A DNA stretch of 64,000 nt from Molanna angustata (GCA_963576475.1 OY754972.1:29033668-29097667); one strand, 5' to 3'. Numbered from the stretch's first letter, positions 10,717-21,500 are shown. The notes: generated by a model not told the origin, from the letters alone. Made by a program: numbers and translations.

Positions 10717-11545
10717 TTATAATTTTCTGTGCAGAATGTGCGGATGTGCGGATGAGCTACAGTATTTAGTGAATAAAGTGTATGAAGGATGCCTGCAAAA
10801 TGGACTGAGAATGAATGTTAGTAAATCTAAGATATTGGTATTTGAAAAGACTGAAAGTATAACTGCATGTATGATAAAAGTAGAGAACGAATGGCTAGAA
10901 CAAGTTGAGGAATATTTATATTTGGGGAGTATGTTTGAACGGAATGGAAGACCCGATAAAGATATTGAAAGAAGAGTTATGGCAGGGAATAAAATAAACG
11001 GAGCACTTAGACCAGTAATGGCCGATCCAAGTATCTCAAAGGATGCCAAAATTGCAGTACATAATGCAATTGTGGTGCCTACTTTGACGTATGCTAGTGA
11101 AACATGGACCTGGAAAAGAACACATGAAAGTAGAATAAATGCTGTAGAAATGAGATCACTAAGAAGAGTATGTAATAGAACGATATATGATAGAATAAAA
11201 AATGAGGACATAAGGAGAGAATGCAAGTTAAAGAAGGATATTATATGTAAAATGAAATTGAATGCTTTAAGGTGGTTTGGACATATAGAAAGAATGAACG
11301 ATGAACGACTGACCAAAAAAATATACATGGGTGCAAGAGATGGAGTGAATAGCAGAGGTCGCCCCAGAAAGGGATGGCTTGACCATGTGAATGATATTTT
11401 GAAAGAAGGAAACATAAAAAGTTTGAACAATCGACGAGCATGTATGAGACGATGCATGGATGTAAAGGAAGCCAGAAATGTGTGCAAAAATAGAGAAGTA
11501 TGGCGCTCGATTCTCTCTGCTTACCCCGTAAGGGACATGGCGTGA
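10706..11545 (+). pseudogene. C-terminal RTE-like reverse transcriptase, chimeric start
   Basis: The open frame is 279 codons long, but its first seven or eight codons (MDQHYNFL) lie in host flank and in the target-site duplication. Only from CRMCGCADELQYLVNKVYEG is it element sequence. Landmarks are YLYLGSMF at residues 71-78, PTLTYASETW at 125-134, RWFGHIERM near 189-197, then SRGRPRKGW and the terminal SAYPVRDMA. It lacks endonuclease and catalytic RT domains. The frame is unbroken across the whole surviving element, which suggests it is young. The ATG is an accident of the insertion site; whether it is transcribed cannot be told from sequence. Confidence 0.88.
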
Positions 11546-11568
11546 TGGTATGTATGTATGTATGTATG
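10729..11568 (+). mobile_element. RTE-like LINE, 5'-truncated, longest copy in the window
   Basis: TTATAATTTTCT at 10717-10728 and 11569-11580 is a perfect 12-bp target-site duplication, so the insertion runs from 10729 to the end of the ATGT tail. The 3' end CATGGCGTGATGGTATG plus (TATG)4 is the same as in the copy at 405-1210. The two copies encode proteins that are clearly homologous but differ at many positions, so they are separate insertions from diverged sources. It carries no endonuclease or RT catalytic motif. Confidence 0.9.
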
Positions 11569-11659
11569 TTATAATTTTCTTCCAAACAAATTTATATCTT
11601 ATTTCAATAATTATTCGAAATTTTTCACTCACCATAAAATCATCAAAAATAATTCATTT

Positions 11660-11825
11660 TTTACTGACAAACTTTTAATATCCCAATAGAGACGAAGTTG
11701 GGATATTATAGAAGAAACAGGAACTCAAAGCACCTACAGGGCTTACGACCTGTCTTCGGCTGGTTTACGTGATAGGGAACAACTTCCAACGTTTGCGTAT
11801 ATGCAATGAAATTTTTTTTTCGTTT
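11660..11825 (+). repeat. Interspersed repeat G, copy 1
   Basis: AATAGAGACGAAGTTGG, then CACCTACAGGGCTTACGACC, TGTC and GGCTGGTTTACGTGA define a ~150-bp block that recurs at 57265-57460 (+), 48300-48480 (-) and partly at 55565-55625 (-). No frame is conserved between copies. The class is unknown. Confidence 0.7.
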
Positions 11826-11954
11826 TATTTCCTTTTTTTTAATCACGTGCTTATTCTTCGATTTGATGCATCTTCTCCAATTAGTGATAATCCTTAAATA
11901 AATAATTTAAATGTATTTTTTAACTCAGTATTAGTTTATATATCATATTTTTCT

Positions 11955-12120
11955 TCGTCAGCCATCCAGTAATCGACATAGACCTCTCCTTGAAACCTCC
12001 TCAGCTCTCTATCTTGGGCAGACCGCATCCATCTACCTCCAGCCATCCATCCACTAGTCTAATATCGTCAGACCACATTATTAGAGACCTTCTAACACTT
12101 CATTATCAGGTCTAGAACAG
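11955..12120 (-). pseudogene. LINE C-terminal fragment
   Basis: On the minus strand a frame reads GRWMRSAQDRELRRFQGEVY then VDYWMADEE. This matches the R-W-x-x-x-A-Q-D-R-x-x-W-x-x-x-x-E-A-Y-x-x-x-W terminus found in a class of insect LINEs, and the same class is represented at 54545-55015. Stops occur just upstream in this frame. Only the last ~55 codons survive. Confidence 0.65.
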
Positions 12121-12149
12121 CCACAATTCATAAATTTGTTAAAAATTTT

Positions 12150-12358
12150 GTCGGCACTCGTGGCTCAGTTGCTTAGGTATCTTACTGCTGATCCAAAGGT
12201 CCCGGGTTCGATTACCGGTGGAGTCACAGTTTTTGATTGTGTCTTCAGTCTGGTTCTGTGAGACGATTAATATCGTAAATCTTCAGAATATGGCAACTTG
12301 TCAATGGGTGTGTGTTAAATTAATATTTTACATAGTACCTACCTACACGTATCATAAG
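12150..12358 (+). mobile_element. tRNA-derived SINE family A, copy 1
   Basis: CGTGGCTCAGTTGCTTAGG (box-A-like) is followed by GGTCCCGGGTTCGATTACC (box B) at tRNA spacing, then a non-tRNA body: ACAGTTTTTGATTGTG, TCTGGTTCTGTGAGACGATT, GGGTGTGTGTTAAATTAATA and TACATAGTACCTACCTAC. A second full-length copy is at 37572-37795. The internal pol III promoter is well preserved. The parent tRNA is not certain. Confidence 0.85.
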
Positions 12359-12380
12359 GTTTTATTAAGAACATCAAAAA

Positions 12381-12638
12381 GTGAGGCACCGGCTTAGAAT
12401 AGTGCTTCCATTCTTTTAAATAATTGTTTTCGAGTGTCCCGTAAGAGCCAGGTAATCGAAAATACAACAGGCAACAATAACATCTCACATAGTTCAGCAA
12501 TGAGGTTCATCACCCATTCTGAATGCAGTGCCTTTTTTGGTGAAACGAGACTGGTGTGTGGGTATACATAGATGTGTTGTTCTCCCTTTTATAAGGCAAT
12601 GCACACCCGGACACCTTTCGCTGGTTATCCCACATTGT
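12381..12638 (+). mobile_element. SINE family B (RTE-tailed), head to just before the tail
   Basis: It starts TGAGGCACCGGCTTAGAATA, as does the fragment at 52637, and follows the consensus to GCTGGTTATCCCACATTG, where it stops abruptly before the terminal GGGATATGCCGTGATGG and joins a partial SINE A. The lost tail suggests a deletion or recombination at the junction. Confidence 0.8.
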
Positions 12639-12768
12639 TTTTTATTGTGTTTTCAGTCTGGTTCTGTGAGACGATTAATATCGTAAATCTTCAGGATATG
12701 GCAACAATGGGTGTGTGTTAGATTAATATTTTACATAGTACCTACCTACCTGTTAGTTGCCCGAGAAA
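12639..12768 (+). mobile_element. SINE family A, 3' half only
   Basis: From TTTTTATTGTGTTTTCAG on, it is nearly identical to the 3' half of the SINE A copy 400 bp upstream, differing by a few substitutions and a loss of four bases around GGCAACAATGGG. It extends further, to CCTGTTAGTTGCCCGAGAAA. The closeness suggests a local duplication with SINE B between the halves. Confidence 0.75.
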
Positions 12769-13535
12769 AAAAAAATAATTTTATATACCTATGCAAGTTA
12801 TACCACAGCGAGTAATACGATCTCTTTCGCCAGTCAAATGATTCTCAGAATTATTTCTAAGCAGACTATTTCTGGCCCAATCTTTCTGGATTCATATAAC
12901 CACACATATTTAATTTTCAAATTCATTTACAGTCAAATCGATAAGTTCAGGTGTCATTCCCTCCCATTCCCCTATTATTACCAATGAAATGACATGAGAT
13001 ACATGCATATAATAGAATATCATCGAAAATTCTAATACTCATTCAGACAAACATAAAAATGTACCAATTATTGTTTTTAATACTTAATGCATTTTACCTC
13101 AATGATACCTACACAGTTTTAAATCGACAAATAAAGTATGTCTGAATTCAATACAATTGTGAAGGTCATATTTTTATATTTAATATTGTATACGATCAAT
13201 AGGTCCGTGATGAATGGCAGTTTGATATAATCACACAGAGTTAAATCAAAAATATTCGTTTCAACATAAGTTAAGTGAGTGTAGGTACATATTATGTTGT
13301 GTTCAACATCAAGTCTGCAAAATGTAATGTATGGCGAGATATCACGTCTCATTGCTTTATTATTGTCTGATGAAGAAGTCCACAAATAAATAATTATTAC
13401 GTAATAAATTATTTTGATGCGATGATGAGAAGTGCTTCAAGGTTTTCTTGAACAATACGACACACTTTGCTTATTCCAACCATGTTAATTTTTAAATGTA
13501 ATAAATAAAGAATATGATCCTTAGAAACTATGTTT
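12769..13535. other. AT-rich intergenic DNA, nothing recognised
   Basis: Two short open frames (76 and 88 codons) occur here but have low-complexity composition and no recognisable motif. Confidence 0.45.
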
Positions 13536-13537
13536 TA

Positions 13538-14087
13538 CAGAATGTCTCAAAATAAATCGATTAAAAAATAGTAAGCCGTGTATCGAAAAAATGTTTATTA
13601 ATTATTAAAGGACACAATTTGGGAATTTATTTCTTAAAAATAATATCGTCCAAATGTTGACCCTCGCGTTCGCAGCACTCATTTAATCGAACAGTAAAAT
13701 TACTTATGACGGCTCGGCAGTTGAACTCAAGTGATGGCTACCATTTCGTGACGGATATTTTATTTCAAATGCGCCAGGGAAGTCGGTTTATAGGCGAAAA
13801 CTTTAGACTTAAGATAACCCCATAGGAAAAAGTCCATAGGGGTTAAATCAAGACTGGGTGGAGGCCAATTTACATATGTCACCTCTCCTGGAGATCAATT
13901 TGCCTGAGAAAATTTCATGAACTCGTGGCAGAGATGTATTGGACGTGTGTGACGTTGCTCCGTCCTGCTGGAACCATGTTCATTGGTTATAGCCAGGAAA
14001 CTTTTGCAGTTCAGGCACCAAGAAGTCATCTAACTTCTCCACATAACGCTCTGAATACAAATATAAACTTTCTTTTGAGACACCTTG
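13538..14087 (-). mobile_element. Tc1/mariner-superfamily element, internally deleted, TA target
   Basis: The 15-bp ends CAGAATGTCTCAAAA (left) and CAAGGTGTCTCAAAA (right, reverse complement) are terminal inverted repeats matching at 12 of 15 positions. They are immediately flanked by TA on both sides (13536-13537 and 14088-14089), the hallmark of this superfamily. On the minus strand the interior encodes transposase pieces: VEKLDDFLVPELQKFPGYN, then TWFQQDGATSHT with the second catalytic aspartate, LPRVHEIFSGKLISRRGD, and a frameshifted remnant of the usual P-P-R-S-P-D-L-x-P block. At 550 bp it is well below the ~1.2-1.3 kb of an intact element, and stops plus frameshifts make it dead. Confidence 0.88.
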
Positions 14088-14317
14088 TACAACACGGATC
14101 GTGTGACAGTGAAGAATAAACTACAATAATATTTTTATGTTATAAATACAAAATGCTTAATTTTTACTTAGGTATAAAATTTATCAAGTTTTGCATTTAT
14201 TATATTTTTTACGGTTTACTTTACAATTGAGCACTACAAATAATAACACTTAATGATTGTTATTATCATTACTCAAAATAATTAGTAGATTAGTAGCGTT
14301 ATATTATAAAGCATGAC

Positions 14318-14525
14318 TTTTTATATATTTACTACGGAAGACTATTAGAAATCACACCTTCCATTGTCACTTTGATTAGTGAAAATTCCTCGACAGACAC
14401 CTTTTAAATTTAATAAATTGTTATGTTGTCTCTTTTAAGGTGTCTGTTGGGGGGTCTCTACCAATGTGTCTGTCAATGCATGGTGTAAATTCTAATAGTA
14501 CTCGGGAGTAAATATAAAAAAATCA
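14318..14525. mobile_element. Palindromic MITE-like element, ~205 bp
   Basis: The two ends pair over ~45 bp: TATATTTACTACGGAAGACT with ATTAGAAATCACACCTTCC on the left, against the reverse complement of GTAAATTCTAATAGTACTC and GGGAGTAAATATA on the right. A second nested stem is formed by ACAGACACCTTTTAAA (14393-14408) and TTTTAAGGTGTCTGT. It has no coding capacity. The length and fold-back structure fit a MITE, but the parent transposon is not evident. Confidence 0.65.
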
Positions 14526-14578
14526 CACTTTTTACTATCTCCGAAAGCTACTATTTCTCAGGGTCCATATCAACCAAT

Positions 14579-14599
14579 CGTTGTCACCTGGTGACAACG
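14579..14599. promoter_or_regulatory. Perfect short inverted repeat of unknown role
   Basis: GTTGTCACC-T-GGTGACAAC is a perfect 9-bp-arm inverted repeat, followed 11 bases later by a third half (CCTGGTGACAAT). It resembles a dimeric protein-binding site but no promoter or gene is nearby, so the function is open and chance cannot be excluded. Confidence 0.3.
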
Positions 14600-14639
14600 C
14601 AGAAAACCTGGTGACAATCCATGCACAGAAAAAAAAATA

Positions 14640-17600
14640 AGCCTTCATTCTTTTTATCTTACACTTTAACATCTGTAGGTAATACTAATTAATCTATTTT
14701 TGTTTTTTCCAATATTTCAGTAGGTAGTTACTATGTAATTGTATATAACTGTTGTTTTTATATATTTTAAATTTTAAAATATCTAAAAACTTTAAAAAAT
14801 AAGTAGAATTATTGTTTTCGATTGATTTTTACCAATAATCATAAAAAATTGTATTAAAATAAAAAAATCAGAAACACAAATATACGTCGCTTTATAAAAG
14901 AAATGTTTATAATTCATTATCACGCACAAATAAATCAGTTGAGCAGAGTGCAGTGATAAGTGATACCCTTGATAAAACTAATCCTATCTCAGAATAAAGC
15001 CAGTTTTATTAACTAATAACCCATCAAGTCGAGGTCGATTCGACAAATCGGTGCACAGCGAAACAAGTGTTATTCTCTCCGTTCTTGTAGATTGTTTCAA
15101 GTCAAAAGGCATTTTGTATCTTTAAAACGTATGCAGGGCAACAGATGGATCGATAGTAGGTATAGCGATTAATGCGCTGAAATAGAAATCCTAGGGTGTA
15201 AAACACCCATCGACCGTATAATTTACATTTTCTTCTTCGTTTTCTCATCTCCACTGCTGAATAAAGAATATCTGACCGTTAATTATGTTTTCATAATCAT
15301 AAGAAATATTATGAGCACCAAACAACTTAAGAACGTATACTACATATGCTTTATGCCAAATTAATTTAATTTATGGAATATCGAATTGGGGATGAGCTGT
15401 TACATATATCTTACAACCGCTATTCATAGCTCAACAATCGATATTAAGAATCAAATTAAGATAACTAGGAACGAAAACCGTCATTCTCACTTTTCAGCAA
15501 CTTTTCAAGTGCTTGTTATCAGATATTTTAAAAAGTTCATTGATCTACTTATCCCATGATAAAGGTAAATGACTCTAGGTCAACAATTTTTTTTGTTGTA
15601 TCAAAAACATTTTCAAAAAGGTTTTTTGTTTTTATGGCTTAGCAAATATATATTACTTTCATAAAAGCGACAAAGGTAGATGTTACTATGTTGGAATTTG
15701 TATATAATAGATCACAATATAATATGTACCATTAGGTCTTTAATTAGGTCTGAAATTAAATTTTGATTATCTGCATACCTTACATATATAACTGGATAAT
15801 ATATAAAATATTTAAACACGAACATTGTATGTGAACCGTCTATTCGTCTATCTAGTGAGACGGGGAACGACAAATCTGTTTCATATTATGTTTTTTGAAT
15901 AATAAACGCCGGGTTGCCACCATTGAAACTGAAACTAATTTGTTTTAAATATATTTGTTATGTATGCCTTTAGAATAACAATCGTAACTGACTTTTACTC
16001 AAATTAGTTTAATTTACTTTTATTCAATAATTTGATAATCCTTGATGGTATACCTATAGCTAAAAGGTACGAAGATCTTTTTGCTTTGAAACAATAGCAT
16101 CCAGGGTGTTTATGTTGACTTGGGGGGGTCGCAGTCCCATTACGGGTCATTAAGAAAATGGAAAGCCACGGGAGATCGTCCGCGAACCATATTTCAGGGT
16201 AGTCCGAGCCCTAACACAATCACATGTATGTAATGTTATTATATAAAATAACCTATGTTAAAGCAATGTTCAGCCCAACTGAAAAATTACTCTTATGAAT
16301 ACTACAAAGATCTTAACACGTGAATATAAAATACACCTTCATTTGTATACTTGCAAGAATAATTCCAAATAGGCTTATTGTAGCAAAATTATTAAGAATA
16401 TTTATTTACTTCTTATTTGCATTTCTTGAAGTATTCAAAGAAGTTCCTTCAGCAAATTCAACATTTATTAAAACGGTAAATATTATTTTAATTCGTGTTT
16501 TTTATTTAAGACATTTATCATCATACGAAGGTAGTCTGTTACCGTAAATTGGGAACATTCTATATAGGATGTAATATTTAATTGGTTAGGATCTTGACAA
16601 TAAGTTGTGAAAAACAATTAATCTTTGTATATTTTTTTTAATACTAGTTTCATATGGAGAGAATCAAAGTAATCCTGTCTAGCTCTGTTTCATTCAAAAT
16701 TTCTTTTCGCACTCTTCTTTTCAACATCCGTTATATTGCCGATTAATATTTTTATAGCAAGATACCTACTTTTAATTTTTATATTGTTAAATCTCGATAG
16801 ACACGAACAAAATAAATAAAAATGTATATTTTTTATTAATTCCTTGAAACGAGTACATATACTTAGGTACATTCCCTAAACTTAGCAGTAATGCATGTGA
16901 ACGAAATCTCAGTGCGCTATCCTTCTATGTTTGGTCTGCTAACTGGAAAAAACATTATCCGAGCCTCCCCTTCTATTAAAAATAAACGAAAAAAATATAT
17001 TTATCAAATAATTCTTAAACTTCCGTCTGAATCCTTTAATCTCTTTCCTTGTGCGCATTATTATGGGTACATAAATTAAATTATATTATTATTAAACATT
17101 ATAACTATATTATTGATAGTAGGTATAGAAATTATGAATACATGATATGTAATGTATAGGTACCTATGCACTAGAAACTGGGTCGAAAATTTATTATTAT
17201 TTTTTATATAAAAACACAATTATAAAACAGGTACTTTAGACTAAAGAACATGTAGTCGTTAGAATGTTAATAACTATAAAGACAATAATTGATTTTGTCT
17301 CATTACCATTAGATAATAATATATTCAATAATAAATACCTAAATCGCGTAATTACGGACATTTTTTTATAAAAGCAACTTAGTTTCTCACGGCTTGGTTT
17401 AGTGTTTATAACATTTGGTTAATATTTAAATTAAACTGATGTAATTATTGGCGATACAAAATGGATGTCTATTTAAATAAAGTAATATTTAAAAATTAAA
17501 GAACAACTCACTAACAATGTATCCCGTCAACTTTGATGGTAACTTTTTTTTAATTTTTTTCGATTCTGACGGCGTCTAATTGAACCCACTTTTTACTTCT

Positions 17601-17695
17601 ACATTGAATCTTTTAAAATAGGATTGTTTCGCCTGCTAAAAAAATGACATAAATCTTAATATAATACAAGATAAGTAGCAACTTAACCATATTTT
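14640..17695. other. 3-kb AT-rich stretch without recognised features
   Basis: I see no exon, repeat family member or terminal structure that I can support. A GC-richer patch at 16105-16215, with ACGGGTCATTAAGAAAATGG, might be an old coding fragment but I do not recognise it. Short open frames at 16320, 16690 and 16891 are ordinary for this base composition. Confidence 0.4.
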
Positions 17696-17699
17696 TTTT

Positions 17700-17818
17700 A
17701 TATTCATTCATATCCCACTATGAGAGTTTACCAGCGACAGGTGCGCGGGTGTGCATTATCTTATAAAAGGAAGCACGACACATGCGTTTATCCCCACAAA
17801 TCATTCACCTATCATCTA
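17700..17818 (-). mobile_element. SINE family B fragment
   Basis: The plus strand shows ATTCATTCATATCCCACTAT, then ACCAGCGACAGGTGCGCGGG and TGTGCATTATCTTATAAAAG, the reverse complement of the 3' half of SINE B. The diagnostic CGTGATGG block is missing between the ATTC tail and the ATCCCA hairpin. Confidence 0.7.
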
Positions 17819-18169
17819 AAAAGGCAATACCCATTTATCCAATAAAAGAGTTGTAGGAAGACGAATTAAAGGAAAGACAGATGACATTGTCCAGCGTTCG
17901 GGTGGTGGTGGCCGTGGAGCAGAGAGCAGCTTGCGTTGAAGCTTGCCTTTCCTTGTTAAACCTATTATTTCGTCCCATTAATATTGACACTGGATATTGA
18001 TATTGGACTTTGATATGAGGGGAATCAAGTTTTCCATCTACAAGTATTAAAAGAAAAAAAATTAAAAAATCAATTAAACCATTATTTAATTCTTTTTTTT
18101 TTAAATGGACGTTGAATATTCTTATCCTCAGCAAGCGAAATTTCCTTAGTGCAGAACTCTGAACAATTA

Positions 18170-18405
18170 TAGCGAAACTCGCAACAAAACAGCCCAGATT
18201 CGACAGTCAATCTTCACCATTATTGCTTCATGATAACGCAAGACTTCACACTGCTCGAGAAACAGTTTTGACACTACAAGACCTGCAGTTAGAAACCATC
18301 CTTCATCCTCCTAAGTCACCGGAACTCGCCCCAACCGAATACCAAATTCGGTTGAGAGCATTCCCAGAGGATACGCTCCGAAGTTTGGTCGGGGTGATGG
18401 CATAA
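18170..18405 (+). pseudogene. Mariner transposase fragment (DD34D spacing)
   Basis: The frame reads PLLLHDNARLHTARETVLTL, then LQLETILHPPKSPELAPTEY. The H-D-N-A-R-x-H-T block carries the second catalytic aspartate and P-P-x-S-P-x-L-A-P-x-x-Y carries the third acidic residue of mariner transposases. Exactly 34 residues separate the two acidic positions, as in DD34D mariners, but the third aspartate is glutamate here (T-E-Y). After this the reading diverges. No terminal inverted repeat was found, so only an inner fragment of the element remains. It differs from the element at 13538-14087. Confidence 0.8.
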
Positions 18406-19080
18406 CTGACATGAGGACGAGTTTACAAGGCGGAATCTATGAAGGTAGCTGCCGTGTCCTGTGATGAACTGGGATGTCCAAAAATCTGGGACAGTCCAAG
18501 GTTGACGAATAATTCACTCTATGGTAATAAAAAAATTAGTGAAATTTTAAAAATACTGACAATTATATAGTTTCTCGATAACAATCTGAAGTGTCGATAT
18601 GGTGCCGCCATTTTGATGCTCGATTTATTTTCATCGTAACAATACCGAATTTAGTGCCTCTTGTATCGTTCTAAGGTACGTGTGAAAATAAATTTGCATT
18701 TCACACAGCTCACCAATATTATAACTCAGTTATCATAATTCTCCACACATTAGTGTCGAGCCGATGTGTCTGGGCCCCGAACAAAAATAACCGCCTAATC
18801 AATTTTTATCGGCGTTTCGTACGAGGCGAACTGTCCGATCTGTGAAATAAATATTTAGTGTGTCCAGTTTTTTTTTCACGCTCATGTTATAATAAAAAAC
18901 ATCATATTTCATAAAAACGCGGGATAACAGTACAGCTGATTTCATCGGGAAACAGCCGAAAGCTAAACGAACAAATAGTGCTGCCACAAAAAGTATTTAT
19001 TTAATTTTTATTTATTTGATATAATTTTATTTAAAAATATATATAACAAACACGTCATAGCACTTTCTGTAAGGGACGAG
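18406..19080. other. Intergenic DNA, nothing recognised
   Basis: There is no supported frame or repeat. The first ~130 bases may be the 3' continuation of the mariner remnant but read poorly in all frames. Confidence 0.4.
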
Positions 19081-19084
19081 TTTA

Positions 19085-19195
19085 TTTACATGAAGCAATA
19101 TATTACAAGTATTTCCAACCCAGAGAAGCAAGAGTCGCGCAAGAAGTATTTTTTTAAATAAATTTCTCCTGCTGGGAATCGAAACAAGTATGTTT
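19085..19195 (-). mobile_element. SINE family L fragment
   Basis: CCAACCCAGAGAAGCAAGAG is followed by TTTCTCCTGCTGGGAATCG, corresponding to the body-to-box-B junction of the copy at 50345-50547 (CCAGCCCAGAGAATC ... TTTCTCACCGCTGAGGATCG). Box A is not preserved. Confidence 0.55.
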
Positions 19196-19789
19196 GATTC
19201 AATTAATATTTAGATAAAATTTAACAATTTAGTATTTCATATAAAGTAAACAGCGATTTAGGCTGAGCACCAATAAAATTTCAAATTTATTTGTTTAGCA
19301 ACAATAATATTTAACTGTTGTTACATTGAAAACATGTACAAAACTAATTTCATAATCCATAATATTATATATTTCTAAAAATGTTTCCATATTCCCTCTC
19401 ATTTGTATTCAAGTCAAATTTCTAACACCGAACGATATTTACAAACATTATAATATCTAAACCTGTCTTATCATTTTCATGTATTTCTACTTTCAACTTG
19501 TCATAAAAAAAGTATGAAATGTTATCCTTTAATTCTCCAACCTTATGTTGTTAATGGATATTGGCAGTAACTTCGTTGACATAGAAATGATGTTATCTAA
19601 ATCACTTCGAATTATGTAGTTACAAAACTTTTTTTGTCTGTTGGTAATACTTGGTGCATTTGAAAAACAAATAGCGTCATTTGCAACTCATTTTAAACGA
19701 TTTAAAACAAAGCACTCGCACTTTTGTAACTAGTTACAAATTTTAATACTGTTAAAAGTAACCAAATTAAAGTGACCGTAAAATAGTTA

Positions 19790-20312
19790 TCCAACTGTCG
19801 ATTTTTTCAAGAGAAAGTAATTCTCTTAACATATTACATAGTTTCAATCCAAGATCCACGTATATCATGTTGGATGGTTTTTCCAACCTTTTTTTTCAGT
19901 CAGAGATTATCTACATTTGAATTTAATTTTATTTTTCAGCGTATCTCAAGAACTAACATGCGATATACAATATTCCGGGGTTTCTTAACCTTTTTTTATA
20001 CAGACAATTTTTTTCTTATGACAATTTTTTGTTTATCTCCCTATATTTCCAAAAATTTCTCGCGAAAACACTCAATATTTTTAATTTTCTTTAAAATATA
20101 AACACATTTTAGAAGTACATCTCAATTTTTTTTAACCATTTTTACATGCATACCATCAAGCTGTCTACCTATTTGGGGAAGGTAAAAATGGTTTAACTTC
20201 ACACTTATCTTTCCTGACCCACATATTCTGTATAGGAAAAAAGTCTTAAAAATATTCAATTAATTGGATTTAAGGTTTAAAAGTTTGGTACTTATTCTTC
20301 GACTACATATAT
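19790..20312 (+). mobile_element. HINE/Helentron-like family, diverged and 3'-truncated
   Basis: It starts with the exact family 5' end TCCAACTGTCGATT and retains the adjacent stem-loop AAGAGAA-AGTAA-TTCTCTT. The AACATATTACA...ATCCAAGATC region is closest to the subtype at 61843-62889. The middle follows the family loosely (ATCTCAAGAACTAACAT, TTTCCAAAAATTTCTCG), and at 20150-20230 the captured RTE-like segment is still visible. The last ~40 bp with the terminal hairpin and CTAG are missing. Confidence 0.75.
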
Positions 20313-20344
20313 GTACTTAACAAGAGGCAAAATAACTTCTTACA

Positions 20345-20500
20345 AAAGTTCGGCAATGAAGTTCACCACTCATTCAGAAAGGTTTCTTTTTATGTGAGGC
20401 AAGACTCGTGTGTGTATTGTGCTTCCTTTTATTAGGTAATGCACACCCGCACACCTGTCGCTGGTTGCCCTACCTATCTGGTTATGGGATATGCTCTTAT
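20345..20500 (+). mobile_element. SINE family B fragment
   Basis: AGTTCGGCAATGAAGTTCAC, then GGTAATGCACACCCGCACAC and CTGTCGCTGGTTGCCC match the family. The tail is eroded to GGTTATGGGATATGCTC and carries no AATG run. Confidence 0.7.
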
Positions 20501-20639
20501 TAAAAATAATTATTCATGGCCACCACCAGATTTTTTTCTACGTCTTTATTACTATATTTTTTTAGTGTATCGATTAATCTCAAAAATTAGGCAACTAGTG
20601 CTCAAACCTATTACTATGTACCTACATACCATGTAAATA

Positions 20640-21500
20640 TTAATGTGTATGTAAATTTAAATGACCTGACCTTTTACCCTTCCATATGATTTTTCACACA
20701 TAATATTTTTTTTATCCTAAGGCTGTGAGTCGCGGAACTAATCTGGTACCATCATTTCAGTTTTAAAAACGCCGTGGAATTTCATTTTCAAATATAAAAA
20801 AATCACGCCTATTAGTCTAATGGCGGCATTTTGACGTCTCTTTGTTTCAAATTATAATAATCGATGTTCATAATTCAAATAGTTCTCAGTGACAAATAAT
20901 AATCTTCACCGGATTTTGGCTCGAAGCCAATAACAACACATTGAGCCAGTTTGCCGCGCGCCATTCGAAAGCATTTTTGAAAATCATATTTATTTTTGTC
21001 GGATAATTTATGTATGTGTAACACGGCCATATATTATCGAGGCGAGAATAACACCGCTAATGGCCTCACAATAAACAATATTAAAAAAAAACACAACTCA
21101 GACACCCCTTAGTTGAGAAACACCGACATTATAGACAAACCAATAAGAACAGATACTCTACTAACTTTTTCAGACACTTTTTGTTCACATTATCTTGCTG
21201 ATACAAGTGGCGAGGTTATTATTGCCGTTTGACATTTTTTGTCATTATATCCAGTCCATAATAACAATGATTTCTTCAAATATAATTACTTTTTAAATCA
21301 GTGATTAAAAAACTAGTATAATGGAGTTTTACACCATAAATACCGTCAGAATTGACAATTTAAAAACCTTTTAAATAATTTTTACTTTGCTATTAACCAC
21401 ATTCATTCGAACCACCACTCTGATTTCCTTTTAATTATATAAAAGCCTAAAAGTATGCGTCTTTATATCTATGAATTATTTTGTACAATTTTTTTTATTA
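20640..21500. other. Intergenic DNA, nothing recognised
   Basis: I find neither a frame nor a repeat here that I can support. Confidence 0.4.

Noticed and set aside
10717..11635. Minus-strand frames of 256, 114 and 122 codons
   Set aside because: They are antisense shadows of the RTE frame at 10706-11545.
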